Shown here: positions 1 through 7,111 of the stretch, piece by piece
Numbering within the stretch: position 1 is the stretch's first letter
Layout: every line of letters begins with the position of its first letter
Virus record (IMG/VR): IMGVR_UViG_3300035701_000226
Span: 1 to 27,411 of that record
DNA from: a virus
Length of the DNA: 27,411 nucleotides
Direction: 5' to 3' (one strand)
The notes under the pieces: generated by a model
The model's input: only the letters and a program-made list of their open reading frames with translations
Told to the model about the DNA's origin: nothing
The model's database searches: none
Program-made: the position numbers and the translations under genes

Positions 1-252
1 CCGGAGGTCGAGCCGCAGAAGCAGGCGGCGACCGCGCCGGCTGCCGGCCAGGCCGAGGCGAGCGGGATCACGATGGAGGACCGGAAGGTCATCCTGGACA
101 TCCTGGAGAAGCTCGGTCTCAAGGCGAACGAGGTGAAGGCGACGCTGAACCTCCCGCTGCCCCCGGCGCAACTCACGGCCGAGCAGGGGCACGCGATGCG
201 CGAGTACCTGGAGAAGGTCGCGAACGAGCCCCGGCCCGAGGCTGACCTGTGA
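1..252 (+). CDS. C-terminal fragment of an unrecognised phage protein
   Basis: An open frame runs from the first base to TGA at 250-252, giving 83 residues with no start in the window, so the gene begins upstream. The visible part is an Ala/Gln/Pro-rich linker (about residues 1-22) followed by a compact helical tail containing MEDRKVILDILEKLGL and ending in EADL. Such a linker plus small helical domain is common at the C-terminus of phage DNA-metabolism proteins. The stop overlaps the GTG start of the exonuclease gene by four bases (GTGA), so the two are probably translationally coupled and act in the same recombination or replication module. A recombinase or annealing-protein tail is possible from position only. 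I do not recognise the family. Confidence 0.6.
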   Translation, partial: PEVEPQKQAATAPAAGQAEASGITMEDRKVILDILEKLGLKANEVKATLNLPLPPAQLTAEQGHAMREYLEKVANEPRPEADL

Positions 253-1028
253 CCGCCCGGGAGGTCGTACTCCACCAGCCGGGCCTGACGACGAAGGGCC
301 AGTACGGTCTGCTGCTCAACGGGCGGCCCGTGTTCTCGGTGACGAAGGCCCTGAGCGTCATCAACAAGCCCGCCCTGATCCAGTGGGCGGTCGACGCCAC
401 GATCGAGCAGCTCCGCGAGACGCTGCAGCCCGACACCAAGTACCCGGCGGTGACGCTGGCGGCGCACCTGAACGGGGCGGCCGGGGCTGCCGAGGCGCTG
501 CGGAGGAAGGCCAGCGACTGCGGCTCGGTCGTGGCCGACTGGATCCACGTGTACATCAAGGCCCGGATCGCCGGGGCTTCCCTGCCGGCGAAGCCGGCCG
601 AGCCCACGGCGTCGAAGGCCGTGGACGGGATCCTCGAGTGGGAGATGAACAACAAGATCAGGTGGCTGGCGACCGAGTGGCCGATGGCGTGCCCGCAGAC
701 GCTGGTCGGGGGGCGCGCGGACACGTTCGTGCTGATGAACGACCGCCCGTTCATGATCGACTTCAAGCGGGTGAAGCCGTCGAAGACTGGCGAGCTCCGG
801 GTCTACCCCGAGGGCGAGCTGCAGGTCAGCGGCTACACCGCGATCGTGGACCACGCGAAGCTCGCGCCCTGGGCGAAGCTGACCGAGATCGGCCGGATGC
901 TGCTGGCCGTGTCGGCGGTCGACGGGGCCTACCGCGAGGTCGAGATCACGACCGACGTGAACGAGGACTGGAACGCGCTCATGGCCGCGGCGAGGCTGCG
1001 CCAGCGCGTTCCCGAGTACGGGAAATAG
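249..1028 (+). CDS. PD-(D/E)XK exonuclease (Cas4/RecB-like)
   Basis: The 259-residue protein has the layout of a phage PD-(D/E)XK nuclease. GGRAD (D158) is followed by a beta hairpin with IDFK (D171-x-K173), and then Q192-VSG-Y196, the QxxxY motif typical of Cas4/RecB-type nucleases. D158, D171 and K173 are the expected metal-binding and catalytic residues. Family knowledge: such proteins resect DNA ends for single-strand annealing or process replication intermediates. The N-terminal 150 residues are helical, with a region of the LIQWAVDATIE type also usual in this family. The GTG start overlaps the upstream stop. The next gene begins 12 bases later with its own AGGAGG. A role in phage recombination is inferred from the motifs and neighbours. 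Confidence 0.82.
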   Translation: MTAREVVLHQPGLTTKGQYGLLLNGRPVFSVTKALSVINKPALIQWAVDATIEQLRETLQPDTKYPAVTLAAHLNGAAGAAEALRRKASDCGSVVADWIHVYIKARIAGASLPAKPAEPTASKAVDGILEWEMNNKIRWLATEWPMACPQTLVGGRADTFVLMNDRPFMIDFKRVKPSKTGELRVYPEGELQVSGYTAIVDHAKLAPWAKLTEIGRMLLAVSAVDGAYREVEITTDVNEDWNALMAAARLRQRVPEYGK

Positions 1029-1040
1029 GAGGACACGAAG

Positions 1041-1628
1041 ATGGCGACGATGACATTCGATCCACAGGCACTGGTCGGGGTCCGGGTGCTGCAGGCCTGG
1101 CCGGGCAAGACGAAGGACGGCCGCGGCGACCGCTGCGGGCTCAAGCTCGCGGTCATGGACAACGAGGGGAAGGAGTGGGAGCTCAAGGCGTCGGCGGGTC
1201 CGATGTTCGCCTACCTGATCCCACACCTCGAGACGATGGCGCAGAGCCCGGACGCCGCGTACAACGTCCACCTCCAGCAGGACGGGGACTTCCTGAACGT
1301 GGTCGGCATCGACGGCGTGGCGAAGCCGGCGGGCTGGGACGAGAAGATGCGGGCGGTCTACGGCGGGGGCGGCAAGGACGGCGCCGCCGGCCAGACGACG
1401 CGGAAGGACCCGATCACGATCCGGATGCACGCGCAGGTGATCGCGGCCAAGCTCTACCCGATGAACGGCCCGCAGTGCGCGGCGATCCTCTCGGGCAACT
1501 GGGCCGGGTGGGACGCGATGGTCGACCACCTGGTCGGCCAGGTCTACGGCACGAAGCCGAAGGGGATCGCGAAGGACTCCGGGCCGGCGACTCACCCGGC
1601 GGCGCCGCCGGTGGAGGACGAGCTGTGA
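1041..1628 (+). CDS. Unknown phage protein with acidic tail, possibly ssDNA-binding
   Basis: ATG at 1041 follows a clear AGGAGG site (about 1028-1033). The 195-residue product is beta-rich in its first about 100 residues, has a Gly-rich hinge (YGGGGKDGAAGQ, near 111-122), a helical domain, and a Pro/Ala linker ending in VEDEL. A beta domain, flexible linker and acidic C-terminal tip is the general plan of single-stranded DNA-binding proteins, and the position between an exonuclease and a coiled-coil protein fits a recombination module. I see no diagnostic OB-fold motif, so this role is only a suggestion. The last bases overlap the next gene's GTG (GTGA). Confidence 0.75.
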   Translation: MATMTFDPQALVGVRVLQAWPGKTKDGRGDRCGLKLAVMDNEGKEWELKASAGPMFAYLIPHLETMAQSPDAAYNVHLQQDGDFLNVVGIDGVAKPAGWDEKMRAVYGGGGKDGAAGQTTRKDPITIRMHAQVIAAKLYPMNGPQCAAILSGNWAGWDAMVDHLVGQVYGTKPKGIAKDSGPATHPAAPPVEDEL

Positions 1629-2416
1629 GCGGCCCGCTGACGGTCCACAAGGCGGGCGAGATCGCGGTGGGAGCGGCGATGGCCCCGGTCACGGCCGAGC
1701 AGGTGCAGTATGACTACCGGCCGAAGATCGCGGCGCTCAACCCGCGCCAGGTGATGGCGATCCTCGCGACGGACGACGCCAGCTACCAGCGGATCGGGAC
1801 GCTGTGGCGGGCGCTCAAGGACCTCGTCGACGAGGTGAAGTCCAGGATCGAGCCCGCGAAGACGTCGGCGTACCGGGCGCACCGGGCGGTCTGCGACCTC
1901 GAGTCGGACCTCATTCGGGAGGCCGTGCAGGCGATCGCGCACTGCGAGAGCCAGATGAACATCCGGGAGCGCGAGGTGGCCCGGCTCCAGCGGGAAGCCA
2001 AGGAAGCCGAGGACCGCAGGCTCGCGGAGGAGAAGCGCCTGGCTGACGAGAAGGCGATCGCGCAGGCGACCGAGCTCGAGGCGGCCGGACACGTCGAGGC
2101 TGCGGCGGCGGTCGTGGAGGAGGCCACGGCTCCCGAGCTGCCGGTGGTGGCTCCGCTGGTGGCTCAGCCGGCGGCGCCGGCGGGAGTCGCGACCGGGAAG
2201 ACGTACCACGCCGAGGTTCAGGAGGGCGGGCTCAAGCTGCTCTGCCGGGCCGTGCTGGACGGGAAGGCGCCAGAGGACGCGATCGAGGCGTCGATGACGT
2301 TCCTGAACATGAAGGCACGGAAGCTCAAGCGCGAGGGCGAGATGTACCCGGGCGTGGTGGTCGTGGCCGACACCAGCCGGCGCAGGACGAGGAACGGGAC
2401 GGAGGATTTGCTATGA
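1625..2416 (+). CDS. Coiled-coil phage protein of the recombination cluster
   Basis: I chose the GTG at 1625 because it overlaps the previous stop by four bases; the same frame is open far upstream but that part is a shadow of the earlier genes. The 263-residue product has an N-terminal helical region, a long charged coiled coil (about residues 100-160, rich in Glu, Arg, Lys and Ala), an Ala/Pro linker containing PAAPAG, and a C-terminal alpha/beta domain ending in VVVVADTSRRRT. This architecture matches a family often seen beside phage exonuclease and annealing genes, with a similar C-terminal GV-x-V-V ending followed by basic residues. Its molecular function is not known to me. It ends with ATGA shared with the next gene. 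Confidence 0.8.
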   Translation: MSGPLTVHKAGEIAVGAAMAPVTAEQVQYDYRPKIAALNPRQVMAILATDDASYQRIGTLWRALKDLVDEVKSRIEPAKTSAYRAHRAVCDLESDLIREAVQAIAHCESQMNIREREVARLQREAKEAEDRRLAEEKRLADEKAIAQATELEAAGHVEAAAAVVEEATAPELPVVAPLVAQPAAPAGVATGKTYHAEVQEGGLKLLCRAVLDGKAPEDAIEASMTFLNMKARKLKREGEMYPGVVVVADTSRRRTRNGTEDLL

Positions 2417-2610
2417 TCGCGGCTCTCGTCTACGGGTTCATCGGAGGCGTCGTAGGATGCCTCTACGGACGGCACAAGGGCTACGAGGCTGGCCGGGCAG
2501 ACGCGACGCTGGCGCACGTCCAGGGGCTCCAGGGCATCCTGGATTCGGTTCGCGGCCTTCGCGAGCACCTCGAGAAACCCCCGGCAGGCGATGCCGGGGC
2601 AGGGAGTTAG
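2413..2610 (+). CDS. Small single-pass membrane protein
   Basis: A 65-residue protein whose ATG overlaps the preceding TGA (ATGA). Residues 2-19 (IAALVYGFIGGVVGCLYG) form a Gly-containing hydrophobic segment, followed at once by basic residues (RHKGYEAGRAD), which predicts an N-terminal membrane anchor with a cytoplasmic C-terminus. The remainder is a short amphipathic helix and a Gly/Pro-rich tail. The Gly-x-x-x-Gly spacing suggests helix packing. No family recognised. It could be an accessory membrane peptide of the early region; a holin is unlikely because there is only one segment and no lysis gene nearby. Confidence 0.65.
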   Translation: MIAALVYGFIGGVVGCLYGRHKGYEAGRADATLAHVQGLQGILDSVRGLREHLEKPPAGDAGAGS

Positions 2611-2614
2611 GTCA

Positions 2615-2968
2615 GTGGTTCCGGCTGCGTCTACTCCACGCCGGCGCCGCCCGCGGGCGCCGCAGGGCTCCGGGTCACACACGGGCCGCCCGGCCCGGTC
2701 TTCGTGCCCGTCCCTGGCCGGACGGCTTCGTGATCACATTTGGTGCTTTCACCTGACGCCCGAGCAGAAGGTGCAGGGCGTCACCTTGTTCGTACCCGAT
2801 CAACCCAGCGAGATAGGTGGACGCGGCAGAGTGAAGAAGCCGGGGACTTACGTGCGGCTGGTGCCGACGCTGGGCCTGTTCGACGTGTACCACACGGACG
2901 ATGCCTTTACCGAAGGGGATCCGTTCACGAGACCACTACAGATCATTCCGGGCGCGTGGCCGATATGA
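2615..2968 (+). CDS. Uncertain small protein; only the C-terminal part looks coding
   Basis: The frame ends at TGA 2966-2968 and shares ATGA with the next gene, the junction style used throughout this region, which supports translation. Residues encoded after about 2750 look genuine (PGTYVRLVPTLGLFDVYHTD, then an acidic turn and a WPI end). The N-terminal half is Arg/Pro/Ser-rich with atypical codons and may not be coding. Possible starts are ATG 2591 (poor ribosome site, overlaps the previous gene), GTG 2615 (AGGGAG at 2601-2606, good spacing) and GTG 2771, which would give a 65-residue protein. I list the second. No family recognised. Confidence 0.45.
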   Translation: MVPAASTPRRRRPRAPQGSGSHTGRPARSSCPSLAGRLRDHIWCFHLTPEQKVQGVTLFVPDQPSEIGGRGRVKKPGTYVRLVPTLGLFDVYHTDDAFTEGDPFTRPLQIIPGAWPI

Positions 2969-3495
2969 CGCCCCGCGGTCGCCGCGTAGAGAACGCGGGG
3001 CCGATCCACCACGAGATCGCGGACTGGCTCCGGGCCCACGCCTACGGCCACCGGCGCGCGGTCCCGCGGTCCGAGCTGGTCGAGTACCTCGAGGGCTGGT
3101 GCCTGCGGGTCGGGATGTACCGCGAGCTGCTCGAATCCCCCCGCGGGTTCGACCGCGAGGTCCGCGCGCTCTGCCGCGAGTGCCTCAAGCTCGGGTGGCC
3201 GGTCGTGTCCTGCGGCCGGGGCTACTTCTACGCGGACATCACCGACCGGAAGGACAAGCGGCTGTTCCGGCACGGGGTGATCCGGCGCGTGATCGCGCTG
3301 CAGCGCGTGTACATCGACGGCAACCACGCGTGGGAGGCAGAGGCCCAGCGCCTGGCGAACGGCCGGGCCGCGAAGCAGATTCCGATGAAGGAGCCGGGCC
3401 TGGCGCCCGGGTTCTTCGGGCAAGGGAAGCTGTTCAACATACCGCCGGCCCTGCCGGCGCGCAGGCCGTCCGCGGTGGCGGCCGGAAGGAGATAG
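2965..3495 (+). CDS. Winged-helix-like phage protein
   Basis: The frame is open further upstream but the ATG at 2965 overlaps the previous stop and is the natural start, giving 176 residues. The core (about residues 20-110) has the order helix, helix, FDREVRALCRECLKLGWPVV, then a short beta hairpin with SCGRGYFYADI and a following arginine-rich helix. The arrangement of a recognition helix, a wing with G-x-G-Y-F, and a trailing helix is typical of small phage winged-helix proteins found in replication and early-gene clusters. DNA binding is inferred. The C-terminus is Pro/Ala/Arg-rich and low in structure. The overlapping end carries GGAAGGAG, the ribosome site of the next gene. Confidence 0.7.
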   Translation: MTPRGRRVENAGPIHHEIADWLRAHAYGHRRAVPRSELVEYLEGWCLRVGMYRELLESPRGFDREVRALCRECLKLGWPVVSCGRGYFYADITDRKDKRLFRHGVIRRVIALQRVYIDGNHAWEAEAQRLANGRAAKQIPMKEPGLAPGFFGQGKLFNIPPALPARRPSAVAAGRR

Positions 3496-3496
3496 C

Positions 3497-3766
3497 ATGA
3501 TCTTCGAGGTGATCGTGGGTTACAGGAGCGCGGACGAGGAGACGATCAAGACGCGGTGCTTCGTCGAGGCGGGCAACCTGTCGGACGCGGCCAAGATCGG
3601 CGAGGACGCCGTCTGCAAGGCCACCCGCAAGGCGGCGTTCGCGATCAACGGGAAGTCCGTGGACCTCTCGCTCGTCCTGTGCCGGGACGGGCAGAAGCCG
3701 TACTGGCTCTCGTTCGCGGAAGCCAAGGACGCGCCGGGCCAGACGAAGAGCGAGAGAGAAGGCTGA
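3497..3766 (+). CDS. Hypothetical small phage protein
   Basis: An 89-residue protein starting at ATG 3497, one base after the previous stop, with GGAAGGAG about six bases upstream. It reads as a small alpha/beta protein: MIFEVIVGYRS strand, an acidic turn, a CFVEAGNLSDAAKIGED strand-helix unit, and a second strand pair VDLSLVLCR. The pattern of a strand, then a helix with alternating Ala and charged residues, resembles small phage proteins that accept a value and remap it (the ...VEA.n..eA...A pattern), but I cannot assign a family. The C-terminus is polar and probably disordered. Confidence 0.7.
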   Translation: MIFEVIVGYRSADEETIKTRCFVEAGNLSDAAKIGEDAVCKATRKAAFAINGKSVDLSLVLCRDGQKPYWLSFAEAKDAPGQTKSEREG

Positions 3767-3767
3767 C

Positions 3768-4055
3768 GTGGTCCGGGTCGTCAGCATCTGGCAGACCTGC
3801 AACTCGAGCCCCTCGCAGTGGCAGGGCTCGACCAGCCTCGGGCGCTCGGTCTACGTCCGGTACCGCTGGGGCCACCTGCAGATCGGGGTGGGCCGGACGT
3901 TCAAGCTCGCGGTTCGGAACTCCTCCTCGGAACCCCTGCTCCTGAAGAAGGTCGGCGGGCCCTGGGACGGACTGCTGACGTACCAGCGGCTGCGCCGGTT
4001 CGGCCGGGGGAAGATCGCGTGGCCCGCGCATTGCAAAGACGAGTGGGTCAGATGA
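3768..4055 (+). CDS. Hypothetical small basic protein
   Basis: GTG at 3768 gives a 95-residue protein, one base after the preceding stop. It is basic and aromatic-rich, with beta-type stretches such as SVYVRYRWGHLQIGVG and a motif WPAHCKDEWVR at the C-terminus that ends in the ATGA junction with the next gene. G/C-ending codons match the neighbours, so it is likely coding, but I recognise no domain. The dense overlap indicates co-expression with the flanking small genes. Confidence 0.65.
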   Translation: MVRVVSIWQTCNSSPSQWQGSTSLGRSVYVRYRWGHLQIGVGRTFKLAVRNSSSEPLLLKKVGGPWDGLLTYQRLRRFGRGKIAWPAHCKDEWVR

Positions 4056-4327
4056 CCCCGCCGAAGGTCGACATCGACGCCTACCTCCGGGACCAGTTCG
4101 CCGCCTGGATCGAGACGACGGCGAAGTGCGTCACCGAGCACGCGAACTGGGGCGTGAACTGCCTGCCGGCGCTCGAGGACGTGATGGCAGACCTGAAGCA
4201 GAAACTGGGGCCGCGGCTCAACCTGCTGCCCCGGCAGATGAAGGCGCAGGTGACCGCGACTGTGACTGTGGAGGGCGAGCCGCCGGCAGAGCCGCCGAAG
4301 ATCATCCTGCCCGGGAGCAGTCACTGA
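4052..4327 (+). CDS. Hypothetical acidic/amphipathic small protein
   Basis: The ATG at 4052 overlaps the previous stop; the longer open frame upstream is a shadow. The 91-residue product has two amphipathic helices, with W19 and W33 in the first half (DQFAAWIETTAKCVTEHA, then LPALEDVMADLKQKLG), and a beta-like C-terminal part with ATVTVEGEPP followed by a Pro-rich end. No domain recognised. The stop overlaps the next ATG as TGATG. Confidence 0.65.
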   Translation: MTPPKVDIDAYLRDQFAAWIETTAKCVTEHANWGVNCLPALEDVMADLKQKLGPRLNLLPRQMKAQVTATVTVEGEPPAEPPKIILPGSSH

Positions 4328-4650
4328 TGGCCGTCTGCCGCGGATGCGGACGGCCGATCGTGTGGGGGATCACCGCGGACGGCGGCAGGATCCCGCTCGA
4401 CCCCCGGCCGCCAGTGTACATCGTCACCGACTGGCGAAAGGAAGGAGACGCGGTCGACGTCCGGGTCGTGCGGTCGCGGACCTTGAGGCAGCTCATGGAA
4501 CCGGGGCTGCTCGCCAAGCTCTCGGGTCCGGCGCCGGCCGGGCCGGCCGGGCACTATTCGGGGATCGTGGCGCTGGTCTCGCACTTCGCGACGTGCCCGA
4601 AGGCGAGCGAGTTCAGCGGCGGCCGGAAGCGGGAAGGCGAGAAGCCGTGA
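4327..4650 (+). CDS. Zinc-binding phage protein (C-x2-C...H-x3-C)
   Basis: A 107-residue protein starting at the TGATG junction. Cys4 and Cys7 in CRGCGRPIVW, followed by a GG-R-IPLD segment, and His86 and Cys90 in SHFATCPKA near the C-terminus form a likely zinc site. The pattern of an N-terminal CxxC, a W-x-x-T-x-G-G-x-x-P-L-D turn and a C-terminal SHF-x-x-CP-x-A is a recurrent small protein family in tailed phages; its biochemical role is unknown to me. Nucleic-acid or protein binding is an inference from the fold type. It overlaps the next gene by GTGA. Confidence 0.75.
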   Translation: MAVCRGCGRPIVWGITADGGRIPLDPRPPVYIVTDWRKEGDAVDVRVVRSRTLRQLMEPGLLAKLSGPAPAGPAGHYSGIVALVSHFATCPKASEFSGGRKREGEKP

Positions 4651-5162
4651 GGCTCTACGTCGCCTCCTCCTGGCGTAACAAGTGGCAGCCGGCGGTCGTG
4701 ACCCTGCTCCGGCAGAACGGCCACGAGGTCTACGACTTCCGGGAGCCGGTGTTCGGTGATCACGGCTTCGCCTGGTCGGACATGGATCCGGAGTGGCAGA
4801 GCTGGACTCCCGTGAAGTACGTCGAGGCGCTGGCGCACCCGCTCGCGTGCGACGGCTTCCGGAAGGACTGGGCGGGGATGATGTGGGCCGAGGCCTGCGT
4901 GCTCGTGCTGCCGTGTGGACGGAGCGCCCACCTCGAGGCCGGGTGCTTCGTCGGGGCGCGGAAGCCGCTCGTGATCTTCTACCCGAACTTCGAGCGGTGC
5001 GAGCCCGAGCTGATGTACAAGATGGCCACGTGGGTAGTCACGACGGATCACGACCTGGTGGACTACTTGAAGGCGGTGGCCGAATCGCAGGAACGCCAGA
5101 AGTACCTGATCACGTGCGCGCAGCTCGGGGCGGCATTTCGCAACCAACAGGAGGGACGATGA
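4647..5162 (+). CDS. Nucleoside 2-deoxyribosyltransferase-like protein
   Basis: The GTG at 4647 overlaps the previous stop, giving 171 residues. The order LYVASSWRN (strand 1 and loop), a GHEVYDFR strand, then DWAGMMWAEACVLVLPCG and RSAHLEAGCFVGARKP matches phage members of the nucleoside 2-deoxyribosyltransferase superfamily. Glu97 in AHLEAG sits where the catalytic glutamate of the family lies. Family knowledge: these enzymes cleave or transfer the N-glycosidic bond of nucleosides or nucleotides. Phage members like this one (GRSAHLE, followed by PELMYKM) are common but, as far as I know, not characterised in detail. It may alter nucleotide pools or degrade a nucleotide signal; both are guesses. 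ATGA links it to the next gene. Confidence 0.75.
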   Translation: MRLYVASSWRNKWQPAVVTLLRQNGHEVYDFREPVFGDHGFAWSDMDPEWQSWTPVKYVEALAHPLACDGFRKDWAGMMWAEACVLVLPCGRSAHLEAGCFVGARKPLVIFYPNFERCEPELMYKMATWVVTTDHDLVDYLKAVAESQERQKYLITCAQLGAAFRNQQEGR

Positions 5163-5530
5163 AGGAGAAGGAGCTGCGGAAGGTCATCACGTGTTCGCTC
5201 TGCGGGAAGAAGGCGCCCGAGTGCGGCGTCCCGCTGTTCTACCGCGTCCGGATCGAGCGGTGGGGGATCGACCTCGGCGCGGTCCGTCGCCAGTCCGGGC
5301 TCGAGCTGATGTTCGGCGGGACTGCGGGCGCGGCCATCGCGCTGGCGCAGGCGATGGGCGCGGACGAGGACATGGCGCATCACGTCATGGACCCGGTGGC
5401 GATCACGGTCTGCGAGACGTGCTCGCACAAGAGCCACCCACTCGGGGTCCTGGTCGAGGCCGGAATCTCCCCGGTGCTGGGCGAGATCCGGAAGGCCGAG
5501 GAGCAGGAGAAGGAAGAGGTGGCCGAATGA
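5159..5530 (+). CDS. Zinc-ribbon-like phage protein with two CxxC pairs
   Basis: A 123-residue protein beginning at an ATGA junction. Cys12/Cys15 (CSLCGKK) and Cys85/Cys88 (CETCSHKSH) are separated by a helical insert, giving a probable four-cysteine zinc site. The insert contains an Ala/Gly/Met-rich helix (GGTAGAAIALAQAMGADED). The C-terminus is a Glu/Lys-rich helix. I do not recognise the family; DNA, RNA or protein binding is possible. It is one of five CxxC proteins within 2.3 kb. Confidence 0.7.
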   Translation: MKEKELRKVITCSLCGKKAPECGVPLFYRVRIERWGIDLGAVRRQSGLELMFGGTAGAAIALAQAMGADEDMAHHVMDPVAITVCETCSHKSHPLGVLVEAGISPVLGEIRKAEEQEKEEVAE

Positions 5531-5715
5531 GCGGCCCGTGGTTCGGGGTCGTCGCCTGGTCCCTCAAGGACGACAGTCAGGACCCGGTGATCCTCTCGAT
5601 GTTCAACACCCGGCCGGAGGCGGTCCAGTCCTCGGCCAACTACTCCGCGAGCGGGGCGCGGTCGATCGTGGTCCGGATCGTGGAGGACGAGGACCCGGAG
5701 AAAGGCACGTCATGA
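5527..5715 (+). CDS. Hypothetical 62-residue phage protein
   Basis: The ATG at 5527 overlaps the previous stop. The product begins MSGPWFGVVAWSLKDD, has a central helix and ends with a beta-like SIVVRIVED followed by an acidic tail. The pattern is a small alpha/beta protein. No motif is recognisable. Coupled on both sides by ATGA, it is probably expressed with the cluster. The large overlapping frames here are shadows. Confidence 0.6.
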   Translation: MSGPWFGVVAWSLKDDSQDPVILSMFNTRPEAVQSSANYSASGARSIVVRIVEDEDPEKGTS

Positions 5716-6113
5716 GCGACAAGGCAGTGGAGCAGAAGAAGTACAACCACGGCGAGGCCTTCTGCCTCATGCAGTACCTCTGCGACACGTGCGGCGTGAT
5801 CGAGATCCTGTGGAACAGCCGCGACGGCGTGACGCCGTTCATGATCGGCTGCCGGAAGTGCCCAGGGCTCATGCAGCACATCGACTGGCACGGCGACGTC
5901 TGCGCGCCCAGCCACGTGCTCAAGTCTGGCGATCGCTACTTCGCCGACGAGACCGTGGAGCGCGCCCGGAGCAAGGTCGAGAAGTACATCGACGACGTCT
6001 CGGTTGGGAACAGCCTGCCGATTCCGACCGGAGACGAGCGGAAGCGCCTGGCCGACGTGCTGGTGACGAGGTGGACCGCGCCGGGATCGCCGGCCGTGCT
6101 GGTGAAGCAATGA
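5712..6113 (+). CDS. Zinc-ribbon-like phage protein (LWNSRDGVTPF family)
   Basis: A 133-residue protein from an ATGA junction. Cys24/Cys27 (LCDTCG) and Cys47/Cys50 (GCRKCPG) flank a conserved-looking segment EILWNSRDGVTPFMI, followed by MQHIDWHGDV and a C-terminal helical region. The combination of two CxxC knuckles around an LWNSRDG-like stretch is familiar from small uncharacterised proteins in many tailed phages. A rubredoxin-like or zinc-ribbon fold is likely; the function is unknown. Confidence 0.72.
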   Translation: MSDKAVEQKKYNHGEAFCLMQYLCDTCGVIEILWNSRDGVTPFMIGCRKCPGLMQHIDWHGDVCAPSHVLKSGDRYFADETVERARSKVEKYIDDVSVGNSLPIPTGDERKRLADVLVTRWTAPGSPAVLVKQ

Positions 6114-6355
6114 GCGACACCGTCAGGATCAAGATCAAGGGCGAAGGCGGGAGCCCGTGCACGTGGACCGTGACAGACCAGGACGGGCGCCCGCTCCCGG
6201 TGACGCGTCTCGACCTGAGCATGGCCATGAACCACCCGCCCTCGTTTCGGTTACGGATTGAGATGCTCGACGTCGTAATCGACGCGGACACGCTGGCCGA
6301 GGTCGTGAAGATATGCCCGGCGTGCCGGAAGGCCCTCGAGGGGCCGAAGGCATGA
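6110..6355 (+). CDS. Small phage protein with C-terminal CxxC
   Basis: An 81-residue protein starting at an ATGA junction. It has two beta hairpins, a segment RLRIEMLDVVIDADTLAEV, and a CPACRK end (Cys69, Cys72). The section 48-65 resembles small phage proteins that end in a V-x-I-x-A-x-T-L pattern. The C-terminal CxxC could form half a metal site with a partner or a dimer. Function unknown. Confidence 0.65.
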   Translation: MSDTVRIKIKGEGGSPCTWTVTDQDGRPLPVTRLDLSMAMNHPPSFRLRIEMLDVVIDADTLAEVVKICPACRKALEGPKA

Positions 6356-6654
6356 GCGGCTTCGTTTACGAGATCGGCGAGGGCGAACTGGCCGAGGGAA
6401 TGGCATGGACGATCGAGCTGGACCATCTCGCAAGGACCTACGATCCGAAGCCGCCCTGCCCGCACGCGAAGCCGATCCAAGACGGCAGGGTGACGGCGCT
6501 CTACGATGCCATCGACGGGAGCCATCTGTGGAACGTTCCGCGGGTGCTTCGGGCGAAGAACGAGGGCGGCTGGAACTCGACCGTGCTCTGCCTCGACTGC
6601 GTGCTGTTCTTCGAGCAGGCGCTGCGCGAGGGCAGACTGGTGGCGAAGCAGTGA
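6352..6654 (+). CDS. Small protein with CPH and CxxC motifs
   Basis: A 100-residue protein starting at an ATGA junction. Cys36 and His38 (PPCPHAKP) and Cys80/Cys83 (LCLDCVLFFEQ) suggest a split zinc site. The first 30 residues are helical and acidic. The CxxC followed by an amphipathic helix (VLFFEQALREGRL) is zinc-ribbon-like. No family recognised. It overlaps the following GTG by GTGA. Confidence 0.62.
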   Translation: MSGFVYEIGEGELAEGMAWTIELDHLARTYDPKPPCPHAKPIQDGRVTALYDAIDGSHLWNVPRVLRAKNEGGWNSTVLCLDCVLFFEQALREGRLVAKQ

Positions 6655-6878
6655 GCCGCCTCGAGCTCGCCGGCCGGGTGCGCGACGTGTGTGCCGGGAT
6701 CCTGTTCCGGCAGGGGAAGCAGGAGGCGGCGCGCGCGCTGTTCTGGCAGCCGGCTCCGCTGCTCCTCCGGGCCGCGACGAACGCGGCGAAGCCTCGGGAG
6801 CGGAAGACGGTCAACGGCATGGACCGGAGGGCGGGCGAGTTGCTCGCGGCGTTGCGGAAGATGGAGGCGCGGCCGTGA
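6651..6878 (+). CDS. Hypothetical basic helical protein
   Basis: GTG at 6651 overlaps the previous stop. The 75-residue product is almost entirely helical and basic (LELAGRVRDVCAGILFRQG, then RALFWQPAPLLLRAATNAA), with a C-terminal helix GELLAALRKMEARP. No known domain. Alternative starts downstream exist but the GTGA overlap favours this one. Confidence 0.55.
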   Translation: MSRLELAGRVRDVCAGILFRQGKQEAARALFWQPAPLLLRAATNAAKPRERKTVNGMDRRAGELLAALRKMEARP

Positions 6879-7111
6879 CGTTCCACGGCAACGAGCCGAT
6901 CTACGAGTGGCCCCCGATCAACTGCATCGTCATCAACCTGGACGAGCTCGAGGAGGACAAGAAGGCGATCTCGGGCCAGCTCGAGAACAGGAAGGCGATC
7001 GGGCCCGTGCTGCCGTCCGACACTCTCGAGCGGCTGCGCCGGGTCGTGGACTGGTTCATCATGGAAAACAACCCGCGGACCTGGCGGCCTGACGCGCCGG
7101 GCCGCAAATAG
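6875..7111 (+). CDS. Hypothetical small phage protein
   Basis: GTG at 6875 overlaps the previous stop, giving 78 residues. It opens with MTFHGNEPIYEWPPINCIVI, continues with an acidic helix (NLDELEEDKKAISGQLEN), and ends with a helix RLRRVVDWFIMENN. The stop codon and following bases form an AGGAGG ribosome site for the next gene. No family recognised. Confidence 0.58.
   Translation: MTFHGNEPIYEWPPINCIVINLDELEEDKKAISGQLENRKAIGPVLPSDTLERLRRVVDWFIMENNPRTWRPDAPGRK

Noticed and set aside
383-1624. Upstream extension of the frame that holds the coiled-coil gene
   Set aside because: This part overlaps the exonuclease and its neighbour in another frame and is Arg/Gly/Asp-rich without domains. The GTG at 1625 in a GTGA junction is the real start.
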